Shown piece by piece: positions 12,119 through 21,737 of a DNA stretch of 64,000 bases. How positions within the stretch are numbered: position 1 is the stretch's first letter; every line of letters starts with the position of its first letter. The stretch is taken from positions 378,784 to 442,783 of the forward strand of contig CALNZV010000004.1 in the NCBI GenBank assembly GCA_942491115.1, given 5' to 3'. The DNA comes from CALNZV01 sp942491115 (GTDB taxonomy: Bacteria; Desulfobacterota; Desulfobacteria; Desulfobacterales; UBA5852). The position numbers and the translations under genes are program-made. Under the pieces are notes generated by a model that was not told the DNA's origin, searched no databases, and was given only the letters and a program-made list of their open reading frames with translations.

Positions 12119-13006
12119 ATGGCCGCGCGCGCAAGCACCAAACGGTCGATGCAAGAACTCGACGGCATTGAAGCGACTGTCAACAAAGCTCTAAAGGATG
12201 CTGGGATAACAAACACACAAACTAAAGATGGCTGGTGCTTAAAAGAGGGTTTGATTCACGTCTGTTCCGTCAATAATGGCCATTTATTGCCACTGCTTGA
12301 GCGACACGGACCTCCCACGTACTATCACAAGGAACAGCACTGCAAGCATTCCTCTGCATCATCTCCGACGGACAATCTAAAGGCTCCATCCAATGCCTTT
12401 GAATCGCTTTGTCGAATTGTGGCAGGACAGCAGCTTGCTGGTGCCGCGGCACAAGCAGTCTGGCGACGACTGTTGGAAACCACAAAAAACAACTTGACAC
12501 CGGAAACCATTCTATCCTTGGCATCAGACAATGATGGACTTGTGGATCGTCTGCAAAAACCAGCAGGTCTTTCTCGTGCCAAGGCAAATGCCATTGTCGA
12601 CTTGTCACATCACTTTACCAGGGGCGATCTTACAGAGGAAATGCTGCACTCGTCGTCGGAACAAGATGTTCGTGAGGCACTCTTGCAAGTGCGCGGCTTG
12701 GGACCTTGGTCGTGTGACATGTTTCTCATGTTTACATTGGAGAGAAGCAATGTTTTACCAGTGGGAGACTTGGGTGTTCGAAAGGGACTGAGCAAGGCCT
12801 TTGCCAGCATGCGTGGTGGTAGTGCCAAGGGAGGAGCGCTGTGTCCAAAAAAGGATCTCGGCAGTATCCAAGCGACTGCCGAGCCATTTGCACCGTTTCA
12901 GTCACTCCTGTCCTTTTTCATGTGGAAGGCGGCAGACACGGTGGACTTTTACAATGCCTCCCCTTTTAAGAGTACCAAACGAGCCAAAGTTGTGGTTACT
13001 CCGTGA
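12119..13006 (+). CDS. DNA-3-methyladenine glycosylase II (AlkA/Mag1 type, HhH-GPD)
   Basis: Single exon, 295 residues. The fold signature starts at FESLCRIVAGQQLAGAAAQA, continues with GLSRAKANAIVDLS, and has the helix-hairpin-helix LQVRGLGPWSCDMF (about residue 190) followed by PVGDLGVRKG, whose Asp is the catalytic residue of HhH-GPD glycosylases. There is no downstream Cys cluster for an Fe-S centre, which fits AlkA/Mag1 rather than Nth/MutY. It should remove alkylated bases in base-excision repair. I prefer the ATG at 12119 (GTG ATG GCC context); an in-frame ATG at 12047 would add 24 residues that could act as a mitochondrial presequence. Confidence 0.85.
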   Translation: MAARASTKRSMQELDGIEATVNKALKDAGITNTQTKDGWCLKEGLIHVCSVNNGHLLPLLERHGPPTYYHKEQHCKHSSASSPTDNLKAPSNAFESLCRIVAGQQLAGAAAQAVWRRLLETTKNNLTPETILSLASDNDGLVDRLQKPAGLSRAKANAIVDLSHHFTRGDLTEEMLHSSSEQDVREALLQVRGLGPWSCDMFLMFTLERSNVLPVGDLGVRKGLSKAFASMRGGSAKGGALCPKKDLGSIQATAEPFAPFQSLLSFFMWKAADTVDFYNASPFKSTKRAKVVVTP

Positions 13007-13131
13007 GTATGCATAATGTGCCATCCTTTCAACTACGGAGTATGATACATATACATTACTCTATTAGTATATTCATTATTATTCATTAAGACTCTATTAT
13101 ACCACTGTATATTACACGCTCGCTCGCTTCG

Positions 13132-14454
13132 TCATGTTGGCTTTGCTGGCGATGGAGGCGGCTTGCTGCTTTCGCCAGGCAAGATTTGTGCAATGGATTC
13201 AAAAAATGGCGTCCCAAGTCCGCTCATTTCCATACACATTAAGATACATTCAAACAAAATCAACACGATGATTATCCATTCCAGAGTATTTGTCTTTTGA
13301 CTGTGTAGCATTTCTAGAAAGAACTTTGCATTCTGTTGAATCATATCGAGCTTGAACTCAATGTTGTCAAAGCGGTGTTCAATCTCAAACTCATCCTTCA
13401 TTCCCTCATGGACTTGCGTGTACCGAGTCAAGTTCCATGCTGTATCACTTCTCTCTTTTATACCAAGTTTGCTAATCATATCGATAAAGATTGCATTGTT
13501 GGTTGCCACTACTCGAAAGAGTGAATCCTTTTGCATTTCGGTAAACTTTCCAGTCCGTCGCACAATGGAATTGATATCTGCAAACGTCGATAGTAATTCT
13601 TCGGCAATATCATTATACGAGTCCAGTGCGACTGTTTGAGCCATAATGTTTGCCACGACGGAACAACTATTCAAATCGAGCGATTCCACAACACAATAGT
13701 CCCCCGTCACAACTTGGTCGTCTGGCAACTCCAAGTGCTCGAGACGCGGTTGAATCACAACTCCAAAATTTTCACGTCGTTCAAAGCCAGACGCAATGGG
13801 ATTCTTGCCATGCAATTTAATGGCCTCGAGTAGTTTTCCCACCTCTCGTGTGCTCGTCATGTTGAAAAAGACGACACTTCCAAATCGATAGACGGCTACA
13901 AACCGAAATGGTTCTCCCGGAGATGCTGGTTTGAGCTGTACAATGAGACTAGTCTTTCCAAAGTAATGTCGTACGGGTGAAACAAAGACTTTTTGAAGAA
14001 TTTTCACGACATTTAGCGTTTGTGCGGCATGAACTGCGCGAACTCGGACATGAATGGCTGGTGGGATTGGTCGTTCTTCCTTATTGGCTTGTCGTGTATC
14101 ATCGCTTGCTGTGATGCGACTCTTTAACTTGTCATTACCAATACCTAGCTTTTGCAATGCTTCTTGTTGTGGTGACAAGACTTGCTTGACGGCTTGAGTG
14201 TCGACATTGGCACGTTTATCCAGTCGTCGCATCTTTCGTATGGTTGCATCAATGGACGAGGGAGACTGAGAATTGGAATGGTAGTGTGCCCTTGCAGTAT
14301 TTGTGTGGAGTTCAAGTGGTGGTAACGCACAGGCACATGCGACTGAGGATGGTGATGATGCTGGATGCCCTTGATGTCGTGCCACTGATGGTCGCGATTG
14401 GAGCAAGGAACGCATGCTGACACTGGAACGGCTCAATGCCAAGCGGTTCCACAT
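13132..14454 (-). CDS. RMND1/Rmd1-family mitochondrial protein (DUF155)
   Basis: 440 residues, single exon. The first 70 residues are rich in Arg and Ser with almost no acid (MWNRLALSRSSVSMRSLLQS), as in a mitochondrial presequence. The DUF155 domain covers about 170-400: FRFVAVYRFGSVVFFNM, VVESLDLNSCSVVANIMAQT, ALDSYNDIAEELLSTFADIN and the conserved region ending in LTRYTQVHEGMKDEFEIEHR. One hydrophobic segment near the C-terminus (LEWIIIVLILFECILMCMEM) is the usual tail anchor of this family. Human RMND1 supports mitochondrial translation at the inner membrane; that role is transferred from the family. Confidence 0.85.
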   Translation of the reverse strand: MWNRLALSRSSVSMRSLLQSRPSVARHQGHPASSPSSVACACALPPLELHTNTARAHYHSNSQSPSSIDATIRKMRRLDKRANVDTQAVKQVLSPQQEALQKLGIGNDKLKSRITASDDTRQANKEERPIPPAIHVRVRAVHAAQTLNVVKILQKVFVSPVRHYFGKTSLIVQLKPASPGEPFRFVAVYRFGSVVFFNMTSTREVGKLLEAIKLHGKNPIASGFERRENFGVVIQPRLEHLELPDDQVVTGDYCVVESLDLNSCSVVANIMAQTVALDSYNDIAEELLSTFADINSIVRRTGKFTEMQKDSLFRVVATNNAIFIDMISKLGIKERSDTAWNLTRYTQVHEGMKDEFEIEHRFDNIEFKLDMIQQNAKFFLEMLHSQKTNTLEWIIIVLILFECILMCMEMSGLGTPFFESIAQILPGESSKPPPSPAKPT

Positions 14455-14807
14455 GCTTCTTAGAAAATGTTGAGCTGTAACCGATCAAAAAAGCCACGGT
14501 AGGAACCTACTGCATGTACAGTAGCTAGTGCCATTGCGTCATGATGATGGCGGCAAAGAAAAGTTCCCTCCAACGAAGCAAAAACGGACGGCGGCCAGAA
14601 AATAGGTCATGAGCATAAAGCTCTATTCTTCTTATAGTCATAAACGCACAAGAATATCATATATCGCTCTATTGTACATTCACGTTTCGTGGCCGTTTGG
14701 GAACCAATGACAATGACGATGCGGCTTCGTTGCCTTCGTTTTTGCAACCATTCAATTGAATAACCAAGTAATAACAACGTACAGTACATTCACTCACTGA
14801 ATAAACG

Positions 14808-15404
14808 ATGGCGCTGGATCCCATAACAAAGACGATTGGAGTGTTGTTGTTGGCACTCATTCTTCTCCCCTTTCTTTTAGCTCCCGTACTTCCCAAGCGA
14901 TACAAGGGAAAATGCATTATTCAGCTTTCGTGCTCGGTGGAAAAGGCCTTTGAAATTCTCACTCAGGATCCTCGCAAATGTCCCATGCACAAGGACATGT
15001 GTGATTTAGCTGCTTCTAAAAAGGATGCCGATAAGGATGGCAAGCCACTGAAATGGAAAGAACAAGTCGTCAAGGGACGAATGTCGGATATTTACACTGT
15101 CGAGCAGTCCTTTGTGCCGCCCTCTGCGAAAAAGGGAGCCAACAAGGATGCCAGTGTGGTTCGTAACGCCAAACATGAAACGAGAGAAATTGAATCCGAG
15201 TGGACCTATACGATTGAACCAATGGGCACCAAGGGAAATTGCCAAATTACCTTGGTGGGATACACGGACATTTCGGGCTACTCGTTTAATGTGCCCATGG
15301 TTCGAATGATGTATTTCATGGACGGGACGGTCCGAAAGTCAATGATGCATAATCTTGACATGGTGGCCAAGGCTACAGGAGCCAAGAAAACGTGGGTTAA
15401 GTAA
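14808..15404 (+). CDS. Membrane-anchored START/SRPBCC-like protein
   Basis: 198 residues, single exon. An N-terminal hydrophobic segment (about 10-29, IGVLLLALILLPFLLAPVLP) precedes one soluble domain. The domain begins CIIQLSCSVEKAFEILTQDP and goes on through ESEWTYTIEPMGTKGNCQIT and VPMVRMMYFMDG, the beta-alpha-beta pattern of polyketide-cyclase/START-like lipid-binding folds. Small hydrophobic ligand binding at a membrane is a fold-level inference. No substrate can be named. Confidence 0.6.
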   Translation: MALDPITKTIGVLLLALILLPFLLAPVLPKRYKGKCIIQLSCSVEKAFEILTQDPRKCPMHKDMCDLAASKKDADKDGKPLKWKEQVVKGRMSDIYTVEQSFVPPSAKKGANKDASVVRNAKHETREIESEWTYTIEPMGTKGNCQITLVGYTDISGYSFNVPMVRMMYFMDGTVRKSMMHNLDMVAKATGAKKTWVK

Positions 15405-15580
15405 GCGAAGCATACCTAGATGTGTGGTGAAGAAGTGGCCACTTTACTTGCCAGTTTACTTAAAGCTAGCTTTGCCTTTATGTGCATGTTATATATAATC
15501 CAAATAGCGTCAGTCGCAGCATTACAGTAGTATCGGGCATGCTAGCTTTACTAATACTCGTATACTCCAGAGTAGTAGAC

Positions 15581-16877
15581 TCAGCTTGCTTCTAGATTGG
15601 TCACGGCCGATCGAATCAGATACTTGTACTCGTCCGCCACCATACCCACCTCACTCGCCGGAGCTGGAACAATCACACTGGTTGGTTGCATGGAGTCAAG
15701 TAGTACCATATCGACCAAGACACACGTCATTGCCTTCCATAGGTTTGGATTCAACTTGGCCATTGGCTTTTTGAAGGACAGAGTCCGCAACAAATTGTCA
15801 AGTCTCATTTCTACTCGTCGCCGGTCATCTTGTTGACCAAGATTGCTTAATGTGGAAGGTAGATACATTGTAAGCATGGAGTTTAACCCCTTGCGTCGTG
15901 AGCTTCCCAAATCACTCTGATCGACTTGTGGGACTGATTCAGTTTCGGAACAGTCCATGGCGTCATTTTCTCTCCTCCACTGATGGAGCAAGGATATTGT
16001 TTCAGGAGTCGCCCAATTCGTAATTGCTTCCCATAATTTCATAAATGCTCTTGGTTCTGGTTGTGCATGTGTATAGTCGTCTCCCTCCTCGAGTGACGAT
16101 GACTCGTGTTCGTCGTCCGACATGTCATCTTCCTCATTATCAAAAGAGTCGTCATCCTCTTGGTCAAACAGCTCATGGTTGTTGGTATTATTGTCTGGAC
16201 CACCCGCCGTATCCGCATCAAGATTGAGTTCCATGGATTCGGCAGCACATTTGACAGTTTCGTCATACTCTTGAGACGTCATGCACGCAAAGGACAAGTC
16301 GGCTTCGACGACTTGAGGAGGAGAAGCACGGCTGTTCGAGTCTTGTTGCCCTGCCTGACTCATTAGTTGAGAAATGGACGAAACTACAATTGGTGTGTTG
16401 GATTCTAGTCTTTGGTGTATGGCCCTCTACCGCCAGCGCGTCTGCGAATAATGCTGCTGGTTCATTGGTGGCGGGCTCTTGTCGCTCCACGACAAGGTCC
16501 TTGACTGCCGCGCGCGGTTTTTCTTTCACCAAGGGCCTGGAGGAATCATTCACGTTAACATTCGTGTCTTTAGTGGATGTTTCGTTTGGTTGGACCGAGT
16601 ACTTTGAAGTCTTGAGAATGCCCTTTTTGGGTTTGGCGGTTGGCGCTTTCAGTGGCGCCGACGTCGGTGGCGCCACCTGTGAAATGGAGGAAGCTGCTTG
16701 CTTCCCTACATGCTTGCGGGTCGATGAAATTTCCAATTGAGACTGAATCCGTTGTCGTGTATGCTCCAAGAGCTCATCCATGTCGGTCTTATCGGGAATG
16801 TCGTTCAATGATGGGGCGACAACAGCACGTTTGCTTCGGACGCGTGGTCGCACATGCGCTTGGCGTTTCTCTTCCAT
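15581..16877 (-). CDS. Unrecognised acidic protein with a KGILK (PP1 SILK-like) motif
   Basis: Two open frames overlap, but a 76-nt GT-AG intron (16355-16430, phase 0, with an ACTAAT branch-like sequence before the AG) joins them into one protein of 406 residues. The N-terminal exon is basic, with MEEKRQAHVRPRVRSKR and a KPKKGILKTSKY segment that fits the [GS]IL[RK] SILK motif used by protein phosphatase 1 regulators. The second exon has a long Asp/Glu stretch (EDDDSFDNEEDDMSDDEHES) and a conserved-looking helical C-terminal domain (FMKLWEAITNWATPETISLL; ALDNLLRTLSF-like region). I do not recognise the family; PP1 binding is only a motif-level suggestion. Confidence 0.6.
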
Positions 16878-17144
16878 CCTATTCTGTTAAGCAGACTTTC
16901 TTAAGTCCTCTTATCGATTAGAAAGGGCGGCGTATGATGCCCCTTTTCTCATTCTATTGTGGATCCTGTGGGAATCGTGCATGCTGCTTCGAATAGGTTA
17001 TCAGCTTGGAGGCAGTTGCCACCACACGTGCATCAGCTACGAAAATGGCGCCGCGCGTCCACAATCTGCGCTCTCATCATTATCATTTCTCCTTTCGCCT
17101 TCACCCCGTTTCCTTTGTTAAATCAGTTGCTACTATAGACTACC

Positions 17145-19016
17145 ATGTCTTCTTCGGTTCCTTCTCATAATACTGAAAGCATTGCGGATCGCAAAAAGAG
17201 TCGCGAGCTTGCCGAGGCACGCCAATCGGGCGCCGTCGCTCCCGCGGTCGATGTCAAAACGGGGACCATGATTAATCCCCACAATCCCGAATTCCTCACC
17301 AAACGTCCTTGGTACTTGGGAGAAGGACAAGGTCCTTCGTTGGACCATCAAGTGGGTGTGGTGGAAACCAAACAAGAACTATCTCTGAATGAAGCAGATT
17401 TGCTCGTTCAACAAAAACGATTACAAGAGAAGCAACGTCGTCAAACTCAACAATTTCAAGTGGGAATGTGGGTGGAAGCACTCAAGAATAATAAAAAGCC
17501 ATATCGCATTTGTAAAATTACCAAAATTGCCAAAAAGGGAACCGAATTTGACTTGGAATTTGAAGATGGCACGGTGGAACGTAAAGTGAAACTGAAACGA
17601 AATTGTATTCGAATGACAAAAACTGGCAATCGAATGATTCAATCCGAGAGTATGGAAACTTATGATTCGAAGCGAGATTCCTATCATGGATATGATCCCG
17701 AGGGACACATGAAACGAGCTGAAAAGCTCTATCAACAACGAGATGAATTTCGTCGACAGAAAAAGAGTAAACAAGAGTCTGGCGACGCCACCAAGGATAA
17801 GGACCGAGGATCGGATTCCGACTTTGATGATTCCGATGTGGGTTCTGATGACTCCGAGGATGAGTTTGTGCAGCGCGATGAAGATGCAAAGACATTTACC
17901 AGTCGCTTGGCTCGACAGGGTGGCGTCGGTGGAGCGCAAATGAAGGTGACGGCACGAAACCTTCGTATCCGAGAAGATACGGCCAAGTATCTACGCAACC
18001 TTGACCCCAGTTCTGCATACTATGATCCAAAGTCGAGATCGATGCGTGATAATCCCAATCCAGAAGCGTCTGTGGATGATGTGCCATTTGCGGGCGACAA
18101 TTTTGCTCGAATCAGTGGAGACGCGGTTCAACTGGCTGATACTCAGCTCTTTGCGTGGGAGGCATCGGACAAGGGCGTGAGTGAAATTCATCCACAAGCA
18201 AACCCATCGCAGGCTGAATTGTTAAAGAAGCAGTTCAAAACAAAGTCAGCGGACCTAAAAGCAAAACATAAAAAGGCCGTACTGGACAAGTACGGTGGAG
18301 CAGAATACTTGGACGGTGCGGATGGCTTGGCGAATGCAGCTGGCGAACAAGACAAGCTAGAAAAGGCAACCAAGGCTGCAGCGGAACGAAAGGTTCGATT
18401 CGGCGTTAGCACTACCGAAGAACAATATGCTCCTGATGGCCGTTTACTCAAGGGAGGGGTCGCAGCAAAGCGAGTCGCCTTGACGTCCAAGTATGAAGAA
18501 GATGTCTTTATCAATGGTCACTCCACCGTTTGGGGTAGCTACTTTCATCGGGGTGCCTTTCGTTGGGGATACGCAGATGACCACTCTCTCACCAAGAATT
18601 CGTACTGCACTGGAGCGAATGGAAGAAAAGCAAACGATGAGTCCAATGAAATGCGTTTTGGCACTGGTGTAGCAGGTTCGGCGGCACTCGCACAAGCGAG
18701 AGAAATGCTAAAGTCGATTCCAACAGAAGAACGAAAAGGAAGTGCCGCACCACCTATGCATAGCATGTCCAAAATGTATGGTGAGGTCGCAGACCAACAT
18801 GCAGAGTTTGAAAAAGACAAGCTAGCGAAGGCTCTCAAGAAGGTGGATAAGACTCGCGAACAGACGTCAGATGACCGAAAACGCAAGTACAACTCGGTAA
18901 GCGCTGAAGTGGACGTGACGGAAGAAGAAATGGAAGCCTACCGAATGCGAAAAGAGAATAGTGCCGATCCAATGGCGAAGCTTGCTGATAGCGACGAGAT
19001 ACTCGACTACAAATAA
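17145..19016 (+). CDS. SLU7: Pre-mRNA splicing factor SLU7, atypical
   Basis: 623 residues, single exon. SLU7 signatures are unmistakable: INPHNPEFLTKRPWYLG with PSLDHQ (residues 43-69), YDSKRDSYHGYDPEGHMKRA, RIREDTAKYLRNLDPSSAYY with RSMRDNP, and near the C-terminus VFINGHSTVWGSYFHRGAFR with WGYADDHS. SLU7 acts in the second catalytic step of splicing, in 3' splice-site choice. The oddity is residues about 70-166. Known SLU7 proteins have a CCHC zinc knuckle (CENCGAMTH type) there; this one has none and instead has a coiled stretch and a Tudor/KOW-like barrel (QVGMWVEALKN ... ICKITKIAKKGTEFDLEFED). The neighbour is an unrelated Deg protease. Confidence 0.9.
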   Translation: MSSSVPSHNTESIADRKKSRELAEARQSGAVAPAVDVKTGTMINPHNPEFLTKRPWYLGEGQGPSLDHQVGVVETKQELSLNEADLLVQQKRLQEKQRRQTQQFQVGMWVEALKNNKKPYRICKITKIAKKGTEFDLEFEDGTVERKVKLKRNCIRMTKTGNRMIQSESMETYDSKRDSYHGYDPEGHMKRAEKLYQQRDEFRRQKKSKQESGDATKDKDRGSDSDFDDSDVGSDDSEDEFVQRDEDAKTFTSRLARQGGVGGAQMKVTARNLRIREDTAKYLRNLDPSSAYYDPKSRSMRDNPNPEASVDDVPFAGDNFARISGDAVQLADTQLFAWEASDKGVSEIHPQANPSQAELLKKQFKTKSADLKAKHKKAVLDKYGGAEYLDGADGLANAAGEQDKLEKATKAAAERKVRFGVSTTEEQYAPDGRLLKGGVAAKRVALTSKYEEDVFINGHSTVWGSYFHRGAFRWGYADDHSLTKNSYCTGANGRKANDESNEMRFGTGVAGSAALAQAREMLKSIPTEERKGSAAPPMHSMSKMYGEVADQHAEFEKDKLAKALKKVDKTREQTSDDRKRKYNSVSAEVDVTEEEMEAYRMRKENSADPMAKLADSDEILDYK

Positions 19017-19077
19017 ATATTCATACAGAGTATCAATAAAGAATGCTTATAGCTATGTCCATGTTATCCTTTAGTTA

Positions 19078-20637
19078 CTATTGCGGCGGTTGGGGTACTG
19101 CTCGATAAGGAAATATGACTTGTCCGGGACCTGAAGTACTTGACTGTAACTGTACATTCAGAACAACCTCTTTTGACCTGAGTTCGTTCTCCATTGCTTC
19201 CACCCGACTGACAGTAACTTTAATTGTGTCCCCAGGCTTGAAGTTTTCGAGTGCCTCAAATAGATCTGCTTCTGTGTCAATCGGAGTGCCTTCAATCTTG
19301 GTAATTACATCGCCGATTTCGACCAGACCTGTTTCTGTTCGACGCGTTCCTCGCAGACCAGCCTTGGCCGCAGGGGTGTCGGCTGGTGCCTCCAATACGA
19401 GTACACCCTTTGTGATACCCAAGACCCGAGCCTGCTTTGAATTAAGGTATGTAATGCCAAGAATTGGTCGAATCACCCTGCCGTCCCTAATCAACGTGTC
19501 AACTATAAACTTGACCGTATCCACAGGTATGGCAAACGAAACTCCCGCACTGCCTCCCGAAGGTGAGTAGATTGCAGTATTCATACCAATAAGTTTGCCA
19601 TTACTGTCCAGAAGCGGGCCTCCGCTGTTGCCTGGATTAATGGCAGCATCCGATTGAATGACGTTGGTAATTGGTCGTCCAGTCGGACTCTTTACTTGTC
19701 GCCCAATGCCGCTAATCACTCCTACCGTCAAGGTGTGATCTAACCCATAGGGATTGCCAATCGCCATGACGCCTTGTCCTACCCTCAAGCCAGTAGATGT
19801 GCCCACCTCTATTGGAAACAAGTCAAAGTCAGGCGCGTCCACTTTCAAGACACAAATATCCTTTCCAGGATCCACTCCCACGACTTTTGCTTTATAGACT
19901 GAACGTTTGTAATCCGTCACTCCTGAAATACTGGTTGGTCTCATTCGAGTCAAGGGATTGGTGGTTTCATCCGAGGCAAGTGTCAAGCTCTTGCCGGCGG
20001 CGCCAGGTACAACCTTTGTCAGGATAGCCACCTGAGCGGATCTAGCGTTTCGCACGACATGATAGTTTGTGACAATGTGCCCCTTGTCGTCCCAGACAAA
20101 CCCACTACCAGATCCAAGAGGCACTTCCATTACATTTGTGGAAAACACATCCCTCTGTTCTGTGAAGGTATCGATAAAGACAACGGACGGAGCCGTTCGT
20201 TCAAAGACGGCGATTCGTCGCTCTTCCGAGTCGATGCAAATTGTGTCGGCGCGAGTTCGTACTGGTGTTGTTGTTGTTATTGCACTGGCATCCACAAACT
20301 TGACTGGATCATTTTCGGTACTGGTTTGAAGCACAATCTTGTTGTCTGCCTCTAGTGCTGCTGCTTGCCGAAAACTACCACCGACGACAAGGCCGGCAAG
20401 TAAGCTCGAAGATTGCTTTAATAGGTTACGTCGTTTCACATCATTTGGATCTATTGGGATATTGGCTTGATTACTTTGAGAAGGACAATCATTCGTTTCA
20501 TCATGAGCCCAAAGGCTCGAAAGTGACGCATGATGCTGCTTGAATTGAATGAGAGGTATCGCGACAAAGCCTCTCGACATTATGGGCAGAAAAGCTAAAA
20601 GAATACATGCCAATGACTTGGTATTCATGTAAGCCAT
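19078..20637 (-). CDS. Deg/HtrA serine protease, probably thylakoid lumen (DEG1-like)
   Basis: 519 residues, single exon. The start (MAYMNTKSLACILLAFLPIM) gives a signal peptide followed by SRGFVAIP, an ASAFAP-like site with Phe. A second, twin-arginine-type signal follows (KRRNLLKQSSSLLAGLVVGG, then AAALEA), indicating export to the thylakoid lumen. The trypsin-like domain has all three catalytic residues: His in VTNYHVVRNA, Asp in GKDICVLKVD and Ser in NPGNSGGPLL. One PDZ domain occupies the C-terminal 120 residues. Plant DEG1 degrades damaged photosystem proteins; that role is inferred. The frame remains open upstream through a poly-Pro stretch coded by a poly-G tract, which I regard as untranslated. 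Confidence 0.88.
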   Translation of the reverse strand: MAYMNTKSLACILLAFLPIMSRGFVAIPLIQFKQHHASLSSLWAHDETNDCPSQSNQANIPIDPNDVKRRNLLKQSSSLLAGLVVGGSFRQAAALEADNKIVLQTSTENDPVKFVDASAITTTTPVRTRADTICIDSEERRIAVFERTAPSVVFIDTFTEQRDVFSTNVMEVPLGSGSGFVWDDKGHIVTNYHVVRNARSAQVAILTKVVPGAAGKSLTLASDETTNPLTRMRPTSISGVTDYKRSVYKAKVVGVDPGKDICVLKVDAPDFDLFPIEVGTSTGLRVGQGVMAIGNPYGLDHTLTVGVISGIGRQVKSPTGRPITNVIQSDAAINPGNSGGPLLDSNGKLIGMNTAIYSPSGGSAGVSFAIPVDTVKFIVDTLIRDGRVIRPILGITYLNSKQARVLGITKGVLVLEAPADTPAAKAGLRGTRRTETGLVEIGDVITKIEGTPIDTEADLFEALENFKPGDTIKVTVSRVEAMENELRSKEVVLNVQLQSSTSGPGQVIFPYRAVPQPPQ

Positions 20638-20756
20638 TGTTAATGGCAAACAGAGGAAGCTAGCGACAAGAGCAGCGGTTGCTAATATCGGTCGAAGAAT
20701 GTTGGCATCATCATCAACATCGAGAAAAAGAGGCGCGAAGAAAATGATCGTGGGGT

Positions 20757-20793
<37 letters not shown>

Positions 20794-20894
20794 GGCTATC
20801 GCTCGACACCTGCTCGCATGGCCTTTCTCAACCTGCTCGTTTGTGTCACAGAACCCGCTTAAGGCGTGCAACGGCTGAAAAGCGCAAAATCAAA

Positions 20895-21040
<146 letters not shown>

Positions 21041-21227
21041 CCGCGTGTAAAACTCGACCGTCCGGGAATCGCTCGTACGTGCGATGTGCCGATCAAAATC
21101 ATCACGACTCGATGCGTACGAGCGTCAAGGGGGGAATCTTCATTTTCGGCATCATCCCATCATCATCAAAGGAGAGCGTCAAAGATACACCAAAAGCAAC
21201 CACTGTTCATATTCTCACATTACACTC

Positions 21228-21719
21228 ATGGGCACCTTAAGAACTCAACGCTTTGGATTCGTGTCGACAAACGTGAGGATTCTTCTAGCTTTTGCAACCG
21301 GAGTGTTGGTCGATCGGACGCTCCTCCATCCGACAGCATCACATCCAACTGGCCCTTTGCATGGTTCCATCAAACAGCTTAACGATACACCTACTCGTCC
21401 TACCTCGCATAAAGATCAAAACGGAAAGTCCATCATGAAACAGCAGCTCTTGGATGCCTTTGTCGTTCCAAACTTTGTTGGCTACTCGATTGCTACATTT
21501 GAGCCAGGCCAGGACATGATGCCTCCACATGATCACGAAAATCTTCACGAGTTCTTTTACGTCTTGAGTGGATCAGGAATCATTTCCATAGACGACACGG
21601 AACATGAAATGAAGCCAGGATCGTTCTATCACTTGATACCTCACGAGCGGCATGGAATAAGAGTACCAAAGGATCAAAACGAAGCAATGAAAATGGCAGT
21701 GTTTGGAGTTACCGTATGA
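21228..21719 (+). CDS. Cupin-domain protein
   Basis: 163 residues, single exon, starting at MGTLRTQRFG. An N-terminal hydrophobic segment (VRILLAFATGVLVDRTLL) may be a signal anchor. The cupin_2 barrel has the first metal motif in PPHDHENLHEFFYVLSG (His-x-His...Glu type) and the second part in KPGSFYHLIPHERHGI, with the expected last His. A small metal-binding beta barrel is clear; the substrate is not. Confidence 0.75.
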   Translation: MGTLRTQRFGFVSTNVRILLAFATGVLVDRTLLHPTASHPTGPLHGSIKQLNDTPTRPTSHKDQNGKSIMKQQLLDAFVVPNFVGYSIATFEPGQDMMPPHDHENLHEFFYVLSGSGIISIDDTEHEMKPGSFYHLIPHERHGIRVPKDQNEAMKMAVFGVTV

Positions 21720-21737
21720 GTTTATGTAATTATATAC

